In this document: positions 22,850 to 33,609 of the stretch, piece by piece
Layout of the letters: each line of letters starts with the position of its first letter
Position numbering within the stretch: the first letter of the stretch is position 1
Assembly: GCF_021130785.1 (NCBI RefSeq)
Contig: NC_060214.1
Coordinates: 104,586,001 to 104,650,000 of the forward strand
From: Homalodisca vitripennis
Taxonomy: Eukaryota > Arthropoda > Insecta > Hemiptera > Cicadellidae
Reading direction: 5' to 3'
DNA: 64,000 bases
The notes under the pieces: model-generated
The model's database searches: none
The model's input: the letters and a program-made list of their open reading frames with translations, nothing else
Told to the model about the DNA's origin: nothing
Translations under genes and position numbers: made by a program

Positions 22850-25800
22850 CAGAGGAAAATGCAGTTTTTCCAACATATTCTATATCACAAAAATCTCTTT
22901 GTTATTGTCCACTTATATTTGTCCTGTATATTTTGTAGTTTTATAGACCTTAAAACTTTGGAGTACTCGAGTTAACTCCAAAGACCAAAGATGCTTATAA
23001 GATTATGCCAGGTGGTATATTTGGAATTAGCTATAGACCGGATTTCAACTCTCGTATTTACATCTTTCCTGAAATGCTGTTTTGTTCTCTAGACTAAGAG
23101 CTCATCTGCCCACCGTGCAGATTTTTTAATTTGGAAATACCAACTGTCTGTAACCGGGATATCTGGCTCACTTTTAAGTTTTACTTGGATTATATCAATA
23201 AGTGATTGCAACTTCTAAACGAAATTTTATATTTGTACACAAAGCATAATACCATTTTAAGATCCTGAAATTTTGCATTCAATTTTAGTGTTTTAAAATA
23301 TTTCTTATGTGAAATTTTCTACTTCTCTCAAATCACTTCCATGAATAGAGAATAATTAATTAAAAACATAGGTTAGTTAAATTATAATTGTATAGGAAAC
23401 AATTATTTGTGTAGGCTATGATTCTCATTCTCGCATAATATGTAGATGTGACAAAATGTTGATAACACGTGTTTACTCTTTATAACATAAATGGGAAACT
23501 TGATATTGAAAGTAAGTCAGTTCAGGTGGATAAATTCTAATTCGCAACGTGATGTTTGAATGAGTACTTGGCATGAGTTAGCTCTTTTATACGTAGTAGT
23601 AAAGAAATTAAATAAATGTTTCTGTAGTTTATTCTTTTTCACAGTTTATACCAGTGTTGGCAAAATTAAAGTAAGAAACGATCCTCATAGTGACTTCAAT
23701 GTTCACATTAAGTCCCATAAAACTTGCTCTATCTAACAATGTAGTGGCTTTATGTGTCTGATAAAAAAAACTGTTAAGAATATAGTGGCCTCCAAAGTAC
23801 CTACTTGGGGTCAAAAGACTGTCCTAATGTCTGTCTATATCTTCGCCTGCCCGTTTATTCGAAAACACTTTATAGAAAGTCCTGCAGATTTTAAACTTGT
23901 TACATAGGTTCCTTTAGGTTCAGTAACTATTTATATTGATTATAAAGTATCATTTTTATTCTTTTTCAAGGAAATTACATAGTAATATTGGCCTGTTTAT
24001 CTTACTACCATTGATTATATAGTTCTCATAAGTAAACTCTTTATACTCTTTCACCTCATATCCATTTATTTTGGATAACACTCACCTTATGCTGCGAATA
24101 TACTAAAAGTATCAAACATAGCGTCTATAAACATACATTATCTGTATTCCAGGCGTACTAGTTGCATTGGCTTTGTCAGAACTATTACAGCCGACTATGT
24201 AATAATGACGATGATTGATTGACCTTGGAGGTCATGCTATGAAGATGGTTTTGGGATTGATCACAGAAATTCCAACAAAAGTAAATTTTATATTCAGTTA
24301 ACTCTAATGTCACATAACTATTTGTTATAATGTATACACTCCAGATTTAAGTAAATTTTTAAAAATACGTGTTCACTCTTTTTCGAAAGAAGTAAACTAC
24401 TTCATATTAAAACAAAGTGAGATTCTAAATGAAAACGCAAATTAAAAATACCTTGTCGCGAAATGGAGAGCTTAGAATAATTATACATTTGTATATGTAG
24501 TGGGTAAATAAATTAAATTGTGTTACTTAAAGGGAAGTAATTTAAATTACTGTTATTTCTGTTTTCTCTCAAACATTCACAATACTAACAAATGTATGTT
24601 TTATGAATTTTAATAAAAGTACGGTATATTGAATGATTGTTTTAGTTCTGCCATCTTTGGAGTAAGATATTTACACAAAATAATCGAAACGCATGTAAAG
24701 ATGGTTCGAGATAATTTACCCAATGTTTAGATCTTAATGTAATATAACCATGATTTTGAAATGCAGTTACCTCATTAAAATAATAATATAAGATTTAAAA
24801 ATGTAATATACATACCACGAGATGGATCGCAGATACCTTTTCCAGCTATAGATACATTTAACTTAAATGTTTACTATTAATAATTTGTTGGTAATAAAAT
24901 AAATTGAAAATTTTCCAATTCATCCAAGCCAATGAGACTTCGAGATCCAAACGATCTATTATTTCGTACTATTATTTATTCAGTTATTTGAAATAAACCA
25001 ACAGAAATTTTGATAATAGAATATGTTAGATTATTCCGTTGTTAGTCTATTTTTATAGTTGTATATTTGTAAAAAATTACAATTTATATTGATTGCTTTA
25101 AAACGTAAAGAACCAAAATATAATATTGATAGTAATCCAAATCGTGTAAAATAAAGCTAGTAGATAAACAAAATATTTAATAATATTTTTAAAAAATCGC
25201 TTTTAAAAACATAGTAGATTTAAAAATTACACTTTATGACAACACAGTAAAATGTTAGTAATGTTTCAGTTTTAAATAAACATTTCTTTTAACTTACATG
25301 GATAAAAATGCTATAATAATTTTAAAATAATTCAACTCATCAATAACACACGTTATTCTAGATTAACTAAGTATTTTAAACACTCACTACCTTAATCACG
25401 TAATTTTCTAAAAATATCAGTAAAAATTCCTAATTTTACTGTTTTTAATGAAATTTATGAGTTTATTTTCAAAAGAAAAAATAACCAGTTGGTTGTTTTC
25501 ATTGTCATATTGAAGATGCAGATGCAGTGCTCTCTACGAACCACGGGTGGACTGTCTAACTTGTGTACAGTTGTGTAACAGATCCATTTTCATCTGCTGC
25601 AATATTGTAATCCAGTTACCTATAATTGTTTCGCCCTTATAATTATATTCCATTGTAATTTACGTTTTATCTAATGGTATTTCGCTCTTTAAATATTTCA
25701 AAGTAAGTTCGGACCCTTTTTATTTCTTTAATTGAACTTTTAATTTAAACATTATGAATATTCAGCCCGTGATTTATTTTGGCAAGTGAAACTCAAATCT

Positions 25801-26264
25801 GCTCAGAGGTGGCATATCCCATGCAGGCTCACTTTCCACAAAAGATGCTTTTCCATAGAGCATATTTTTGTATGAAATTAGGCCTACATCTTGTGCCCAA
25901 TTTTAAAGGTTATTTTTAATATTTCAATACTGTAAATTTATTTATAAAATGAAATATTATGTATTCATTAATTCACTACCAGCTTTATCAATAATGTGGG
26001 TGAATATTATTAATTATATAAGAATAAATCGGTACTGCTTAAACAATAAGCTGGAAAAGGTTTCTCCTAAAGTAGAAATATTATCAGCGCCAGTGCTCTC
26101 ATAACTGTCTGTCCGGATTAAACGTCTTTTCTTTGACGTAAGTGAAACAATTCTGAGTTTTTTAGATAAGTCGAGACCGGTATTATAATGAGAATACATT
26201 TAATTAGACAGAAAATTAAAATACCCTAATATATTCAGTCGTTTCAATCGTACACGTGATGCAA
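22850..26264. other. AT-rich intergenic sequence
   Basis: No gene is recognised. Traces of CTGTCTGTCC-type repeat text occur near 23146 and 23830. Confidence 0.45.
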
Positions 26265-26326
26265 AAATTATTTTTGACGTGACAACGTCTTAAATTAGGT
26301 TGCGGTTCGGAGTGACTCATGAAAAA

Positions 26327-26562
26327 GTGTAACGCCCGTTAACGTTACGATGCCCGTACAGTGGGTCCGCCGCACAGGATAAAGCAGATAACTGTGGGTC
26401 CGCCGCACGGGATAAAGCAGATAACTATGTTTATTCGTGAAAATGTGTAACGCCCGGTAACGTTACGATGCCCGTACAGTGGGTCCGCCACACGGGATAA
26501 AGCAGATAACTGTGGGTCCGCCGCACGGGATAAAGCAGATAACTATGTTTATTCGTGAAAAT
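26327..26562. repeat. Two 118-bp tandem copies with internal 33-bp repeats
   Basis: Copies start at 26327 and 26445 (GTGTAACGCCCG...). Each contains two 33-bp subunits beginning GTGGGTCCGCC and ending AAGCAGATAACT. It is GC-richer than its surroundings and lies in the 5' non-coding part of the Helitron. Confidence 0.92.
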
Positions 26563-26600
26563 GTGGAGTGCTTAGATTCGTCATTTACAACAACTACAAC

Positions 26601-26754
26601 AATAAAGGTAAATAATTGTACACTGATATTTCATTATCGTAAACTATGATTGATTGATTAATTGTTAGATTGACACAAATAAAGGTAAATAATTGTACAC
26701 TGATATTTCATTATCGTAAACTATGATTGATTGATTAATTGTTAGATTGACACA
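26601..26754. repeat. Two 77-bp tandem copies
   Basis: Copies start at 26601 and 26678 (AATAAAGGTAAATAATTG...) and look identical by eye, implying a recent duplication. Confidence 0.92.
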
Positions 26755-26991
26755 AAAGTTGAGAAACTGAGTTTATAGGTTATGTCATACTATTGACAAA
26801 TGTTGATAGTGTTAAGTAAATTATTAGTTTAAATCACTCTGCAATCAATCGTAATTCAGTCGATTGAGAAGAAACAGCGCGTATTGCTAGTCAAACATTA
26901 AAATAACAAATTATAACCTCTAACCTATTATAACAGTGCGACCAAACAAACGAACTAAACCGACCAATCACCACGCGCGGAGTTAGAATTT

Positions 26992-27375
26992 AACTGTGTT
27001 TAGCAAGAATTTCAAATTCCAATTTTAGTAAATGTTTTATTCAACTTTACCATTTACAATAACAAATTTTAATTAATTTCAAATTTATTTAGCAAAAATT
27101 TGAACCTTAGATCTGAATAAATGTTTTGATTTTCAAATTGATTCTTTAAAATTACAAATATTAAGAAAAAGTGGCATATATAAGAAAACTTGATTTAAAC
27201 TGTGTTGAGCAAGAATTTTAAGATCTAATTTAAGTAAATGTTTTAATTTTCAACTTCATCATTTACAATTAGAAATTTAAATTAATTTCAAATTTATTTA
27301 GCAAAAATTTGAACCTTCGATCTGAATAATTGTTTTGATTTTCAAATTGATTCTTTTAACATTACAAATTCATCC
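26992..27375. repeat. Two ~206-bp tandem copies upstream of the Helitron gene
   Basis: Copies start at 26992 and 27198 (AACTGTGTT-AGCAAGAATTT). They share a long GCAAAAATTTGAACCTT block and a TTTTCAAATTGATTCTTT block. They are older than the 77-bp pair because they differ at many sites. The second copy runs into the 5' end of the coding region. Confidence 0.85.
27176..27184 (+). promoter_or_regulatory. Candidate TATA box of the Helitron gene
   Basis: ATATATAAG lies about 240 bp before the likely start codon. It is not repeated in the second 206-bp copy. In such AT-rich DNA this is only suggestive. Confidence 0.25.
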
Positions 27376-27418
27376 ATTCAATTTCAAATGTTCAACAGGA
27401 ATCACCACTCTCAAAACA

Positions 27419-29559
27419 ATGGAAACGGACGAGCAAATGCCTGTAACGTCCAGTACATCAATGGAGCCGGAGGATATCGTGCCGTCAACGTCTGCAGTAC
27501 CATTCGTTGTTACACACACCACCTCTACCGCCAGAACGAATGCTCAGCGACAACGTGAGTACAGACAACGTCAAGCATTGACCAGAACTCCTGAACAAGC
27601 AAGAGCCTTTGCAAAAGCGGCCGTGGAGAGGCAACGCAGGTTCAAGCTACGTCAATCTGCTAACATAGCCCTCACCAGCGGTACGTCAGAGTCACCTGCT
27701 TCAACGTCCTGTTCTGTGGTGGAGAGAACAAGCGTTCCTGTCGTGGCGGAGAGAACGAGCGTTCCCCTAACTAACGCTCAACGGCAACGTGCATTCCGAC
27801 AACGTAGAGCTGCATCTTCTCGGACTGATGTACAACCGAATACTTCTTCAAGCCAAACACCAATACAACTGGAACAATCCACCTGGTATACCAAATGGTC
27901 CTCGTCAATAAGGAGATATCAATCTACTTTCCTGGACAACGATTTTGGCCATGCTTGCTCGGTTTGTGACAGATTGTGGTTCAAGAATTACCTTAAATCC
28001 ATCACTGTACTACAACTGAAGGTAATCTCGGATTGGTACGTTAAGGAAAATCGGCAGCTACGCAAGGAGGATTATACAAAGTCTTGCAACACCTGTAGAC
28101 AATCGCTGAATAAGCGTAAGCTTCCTGCTCTCGCAAAGGTCAACGGCTTCTCATATCCTGACATACCTCCAGGTCTACCGCCTCTAGATCCTATCAGTGA
28201 ACGTTTGGTCTCACCGCGCCTTCCATTTATGCAAGTGCGTCGACTGCGTCATGATTTCTCTTATGGAATTATTTGACAACTGATAAACGTCCCAGTCAAC
28301 GTACAAGACATGGTAAAATGCTTGCCTCGCCATCTAGAAGAGGACGATGTTATTAACGTTAACATCAAAAGGAATCTTGCACACAAAACAAATTACATCA
28401 GCGGGTACATGTCTAAGCGTACGGTCAAAGAATGGTTAGATGTACTTCAAAATTCAAGTCTATATCGTTTGTACGAAATCAAAATAGATTTGTCAAGGCT
28501 GCAGCCTGCATTGCCATCAGATGAAGGCCTTCAGGATGATCCTGCTAATCGGATCGAAGCAATCTCTGCCGAATATACGCCCGAGTCTGAAGTTCTTGCT
28601 GCGAGACAGCACACACTACTGTGGAATGAAGAGGATTGTCTTGACATCGCACCAGGACATCGGGCAACGCCTCTTAACATCATTTATGACCGTCATGCAG
28701 AAGAACTATCATTTCCTGCGATATACTTCGGAGAGCCCCGCCGTTTCAACATGAACATTTCAGTGACACCGTACATGATGGCGACCAGTGAAATACGACG
28801 GAGTGACAGGCGCGGAGCCACGCCGCAAAAAGTCTTATACGATGCAATGAAGATTCTACGTCTACGAATGGTCGATGGGATTTACAGCACATTCCGAAGT
28901 GTTTCGATCACAGAGAGCGTAACTCGACGCATGTTAGAGGACCCGGAGTTTCTCAAAGAATTTGTTGTGCAGAATCTCGCCTTTATGAAGTCGGTGCCAA
29001 CCTCTGTCCAGTACTGGGCCTCTCGTAAACGAGATCTCTTCCCTATGCTCCGTCAACTTGGTAAGCCGACCATCTTTCTCACTCTAAGTGCAAACGAGGT
29101 ACGCTGTTAGTATTGCTGAATTTACTCCTCAAGTTGAGCAACAAATATCCTGGCAAAGTTGCCGAAGACCTCAACACATCAGAGCGGTGCAACTTGGTGA
29201 GTGACGATCCAATTACATGCTGCATATATTTCCACAAACTCGTTGGTACATTAATGAAAATGATGAAATCAAAACAGTCATACAATCCGTTTGGCCAGTA
29301 CTACGTGGAGGATTATTTCCTTCGCATTGAGTTTCAACATAGAGGAAGTCCGCATGCTCACATTTTACTGTGGTTACACGATGATCCACAGGAGACTGTG
29401 TCAGAAAATATGCCGAAGATCATCGAGCTTGTGGAGAAGCTGAGTTCCGTCGCCAAAGAAGATGTGCCCAACGATACCATCTACGCCAATCAAATCCACA
29501 AGCACACTTTCACCTGCACGAAGCGAGGCGAAACTACTTGTAGATTTGGGATCCCGTAG
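27419..29559 (+). pseudogene. Helitron Rep protein, broken and truncated
   Basis: I place the start at ATG 27419 (METDEQMP), because the upstream 28 codons fall in tandem-repeat sequence. Residues about 45-170 carry two basic NAQRQR-type blocks (QRQREYRQRQ and QRQRAFRQRR). Then a DUF6570-like region reads HACSVCDRLWF, CNTCRQSLNKRKLP and SPRLPFMQVRRLR. TGA at 28274-28276 is an in-frame nonsense codon where the family normally reads through; the same frame continues with INVPVNVQDMV. A one-base loss near 29105 shifts the frame. Then Helitron_like_N follows: SDDPITCCIYFHKLV and EFQHRGSPHAHILLWL, whose HAH is the HUH metal-binding motif. It ends at CRFGIP then TAG, where the family continues to the catalytic Tyr and helicase. 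Composition is clearly GC-richer than the flanks. An active version would nick and roll-circle replicate the element; this copy cannot. Confidence 0.9.
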
Positions 29560-29713
29560 GAATTAGTTAAGTTTAAGTTTACATGTACAATGTTTTAGTA
29601 AACAAAATACATTTCTATAGTTAAAATTTGTGCAATTCTTATTTTCATTCAATTCCTTGTTCCTATTGTGCAATTTAATAATATTCATATCAATAAATAT
29701 TCTACCGAGAAAA
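29560..29713. other. Helitron deletion junction and 3' flank
   Basis: Directly after the TAG the sequence becomes AT-rich and loses all resemblance to Rep/helicase coding. The junction lies at or just before 29556. Confidence 0.5.
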
Positions 29714-29790
29714 AGACGTTGTCACGTAAAATCTTCGCCCGTAAAACCGACTTTACAGGCAACCATAATTTTACAATTTAATTACTATGA

Positions 29791-32700
29791 TATATGCTCT
29801 AAATTTGGGGTTTTCTGAAAATGTCTTCTTTGACCAAGGCACACTAATGCTTGCAACGTTAAAATCACAGAAAATACAATCGTATTCAAGAGCATTAATC
29901 TTGTCTGAGCTAAGAGCTGGCCGACAGCATAAACCTAATGATGGGTTCATTTAGTTACCTTATCCTCAACAAGTAACACTTAATTGGTATAATTTTTTTC
30001 GCAAATTTTTCTCAATCGATTGATCAGTAAAAGACAAATACCCTCTGCTACTAGACAGATTGGGCATAAATACTTCAAATTCTAAAGGAAACTTATGTTT
30101 TACAATAAATTTGGTGACTCAGTCTCAATACGATTCAAAGCTTTTAAGGAGAAGAATTTGAGCAATTGGAAAAAATTTAAGTTTGTAGAATTTTTTGAAA
30201 ATTGGTTCTAGTAAATTTAGTTAATTGCGTAGGTCAGTTATAAATAAAAAAATATTATTAGTGAAACTAGTTATTTGTGTGTCATTTTGAAAATAGTGAT
30301 GTATTAAATATTAAATTTCGTTACACTGCGTAAAATGCAGTGGATTTTTTTATATTTATAAGCACATTTATTGCAGCAAAGTTTCAATATGTTGCCATAT
30401 AAATGAAAGGGTTTTGTGTATCATGCTTTGAAGTATCAATTAGAAACTGGTTATACAATTACTAATGTAGGCTCAGTATTGTTAGTGCTAAGGTAAGATA
30501 AGATGACACCATCAACGACAATGTACAAAATAAATAAGATAGGCTGATGGATCCTTTACTTTTTATGACCAGAGAAATTATCCATGTACAGCTGGATATT
30601 AAGGAAATATTGGCTTTAAACAATTATAAAATGAGATATGAAATAAATGGAAGTTCTGAAAGTTATGAACATAAGTATGTAGAACAGAAGGTTCGTTCCT
30701 TCAGTAGCCTATGTGGGTAAATAAAGTTGATCCTGAATGAAAAAATAAAATCTGATCCAGTTTTAAATTTTAATAGTTTCATAAATTAGCAAAAGTAGAG
30801 GAATGTTTCTCAATGACTTCAATGCAATGAAATATAATGACAATGAATGTTTTTTGCAGACGTGAAAACCAATATTTCATCCACATCACTGCTGCCACTG
30901 AATCAATCTCATGTCGTGATAATTCAGCCCTTTACTACCCATCACCTTGGCTCTTCGAAAACTATATAACAATAAATAACCTTCAGAAATTTTCAGCCTT
31001 TTGTTATTTTTCCTATCAGTAAAATATTTTTTTATCCACTCAATGATATTCGTATATATTCCGTAAGAGATTTGATTGTATATTTATGTTGCTCTATTAT
31101 GTAGTCTTGTTATTTTAGTCCATGAAACGTGAGAAAATTTGCATTGTATAAACACATAAGGTGGTTTGTCTTAAAATCAATCGTGAGCCGTTATATTCAA
31201 GGATGACAAATGAGAGGCCATCGAAATAGGTTAAACTCTGAATCACATGAGATTTAGCTTGATATACTTAACGTGAACTGATGGTGCCATACCTAATACT
31301 TATCTGTCTGGTTGTCGCTTAAAGTTTTTATCAAAGTATAAAACGTTTGATCGTAAACAAATATATTATTAAATATAAAGCCTTTTCTATTGGAATATAC
31401 CTTCAGCTTTCATTAAAATCTCCTAAATTAGATAATTATAAATTCAAACTCACTTTATCAGATTTCGAATAAATTCCACCACATCTCTTCAAAGTATAAG
31501 AGCTTCAGCAAGGAAGCTAATACTTTTCAAAGAATACAAACTTGGAACTGTTAATCGCTCATTAGCGATTCTTACCGGACTCTTCCCGTTCAATGGCCTT
31601 TGTAGCTTGCCAAATTATAATTAACTAGGAAAACATTTCTCATAATATTTCAGGTTTTTCTTGATTTTGCGTAACCGTTAGTACTATATATAACACCATT
31701 TTAAAACCAGAGCTGTTGGCCTATTGCTTTAAATATGTACAACAAAATTACACTAATAGGTATTTTTATGCTAAAAGTAACCAACAAAATTATTTCGTTT
31801 AACTGATGATCGGAACTTATCTAATACTAGACTAGTAGGACTTGTAATTGGGGGATCAGTTAAAATTTAATTTACGCATTACTGAAAAACTAGTTCCAGA
31901 AAGGTAGTAGATTTGTATCTCACAATAGGTTATATACATTAACAAGTTATAAGGCCTACGCGGTTTGCCACTTAGGTGTTCCTAATTTACCTTGGCAAGT
32001 AAGAGGAACAAAGTGAATTTATTCAAATAGCTTCATTAGAAAGACTTTAAATCCTTCGTACTTGCCCAGACAACTTTAGAACATTACGCAATATCGTAAT
32101 TACATCAAAATTAAGTTTAATTATTTCCATTTTGCAGCATTTCGAGATGCTTGGTAGTATTGTTTTACAAAAACTATTTATTAGTAGAAGAACCAAAAAA
32201 TATCCAACTTCTTTAAATTTTACATCAAAATCCTATTACTTATTATTCACAAAACAAATTATTAATGTATTTAAACAAAAATTAGTTAAAACATACATCT
32301 ATATTATACATAGGTTTGTATGTGCGCCCGCGCGCGTAATTTTGTGTGGATTTTAATAAAAAAATTTTTTTACCAGAAAACTCAATAAATTGTTATGAAA
32401 TTTGCTATGCAGTTTAAATTTATAGTTCACAAGCGTTTAAATATTTATTAATACATTTTTATTGAACATTTTCCGTACTTCATATTCCGATAGATAATAG
32501 TTGAAGCATATTGAAATGGGTAAATTAGGTTACTTGAGCCATATCTTTGGATATCTATTTTGTAACTTGAACAGTGTTAAGTTATAAATGGTATTTATTG
32601 TCATTCCGTGCTGCACTGGCCATGGAACCATTAATTACAAACTTTTAACTAACTGAAACTTGCAAGTCTCAGTTTCAAAAGCAATTTTGAAACAATATAA

Positions 32701-33270
32701 ACAGTTGTTGCCTTCACAATAATTTCAGAGATACATTTCATTTTGTTCGCTGATGCAAATTGTATGCAAACGTCAGGAATATGTGTCTAGAGAATTTATA
32801 AGGCCTTTTTTCAATAAAAAATGGAACAATTTACAGAACAAATAAAAAAAATCGAGAACAAAGAATTACATTACAGAATAAGTTCATAACGTAAAAAGCA
32901 ATCTCATACCTATTTTAATCTGCCACATTATTGATCACTCTTTATTAATTTTGTTTTATAGCTCTATCTATTATTCTCGTACAGCTAAGAAAAATTTACG
33001 ATTTGTACTAATGCAGTAACTAACTTTATTTGTTTAAAAATATGTGATTAATTATATAAGCATCCCTTGACACCCACCTATGTTTAATAATGCAGTTTAA
33101 GTATATATTTATACACTGAGTATATAGAGACAGATTCTATACAAATTATATATGATAGTACTTTCTATCACCGTTTATATCAAAATATCAAATTAAAGCA
33201 AAGTCCAACATTTATTACATCATCTCAAGAAAAGAGCATTACCCAAAGTGTTATGACCTCCAAGATAAAG
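29791..33270. other. AT-rich intergenic sequence
   Basis: No gene or structured repeat is recognised. A short GC-palindromic string (GCGCCCGCGCGCG) lies at about 32322-32335. Confidence 0.5.
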
Positions 33271-33329
33271 TGGACAGATTGCATCGTCGAAACGAGCTTT
33301 CTTTGTCTTCTAGACCCTCCATTTTGTAC

Positions 33330-33605
33330 ACCCTTGTCTTAAGTTTGAAAATTGTGTCTGGCTCAAATGTACCTCTATTTCTTAGATTCTTTGAATTTTC
33401 AAAAACTCATTTTTTCTTTTCACTGCATGGTTTGACCCTAAAACCAACTGAGTTCTTTACTAGAACCAGAGAATGTTTTTTAAGTACAATTCTTAAGAAG
33501 ATATATCGCAAGAACTATAAAGTTTTTTCGCACGAACGGACAGATATCGACACGATTTCATTAATGCTCGGTCGGATACATAATAAAATACAGTTGGTTT
33601 CATAA
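33330..33605. repeat. Diverged dispersed repeat copy (family B)
   Basis: Text such as TTTGACCCTAAAACCAACTG and CGAACGGACAGATATCGACACG resembles units in the array at 46780-47200 and the copy near 56930. The frame across it is not a gene. Confidence 0.35.
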
Positions 33606-33609
33606 AATA

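Larger units (their letters stand above)
26265..29790 (+). mobile_element. Helitron (possibly Helentron), internally deleted
   Basis: The 5' side carries TTTTGACGTGACAACGTCT (26272-26290). The same text in reverse complement, AGACGTTGTCACGTAAAA, lies at 29714-29731, giving a matching 14-bp core ACGTGACAACGTCT at both ends. Between them are repeat-rich 5' sequence and a Rep-type gene with DUF6570-like and Helitron_like_N regions. The gene stops just after the HUH domain, and only about 150 bp later the 3'-side motif appears. The Tyr active-site region and the whole Pif1-type helicase are therefore missing. Exact termini are not fixed. Inverted motifs of this sort suggest the Helentron/Helitron2 branch, but that is inference. 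Confidence 0.7.

Noticed and set aside
28521..28754. 77-codon frame inside the Helitron gene
   Set aside because: It is a shifted shadow of the Rep coding frame.
33270..33605. 111-codon plus-strand frame
   Set aside because: It overlaps a diverged dispersed repeat and is rich in Phe, Ser and Leu from AT-rich DNA.
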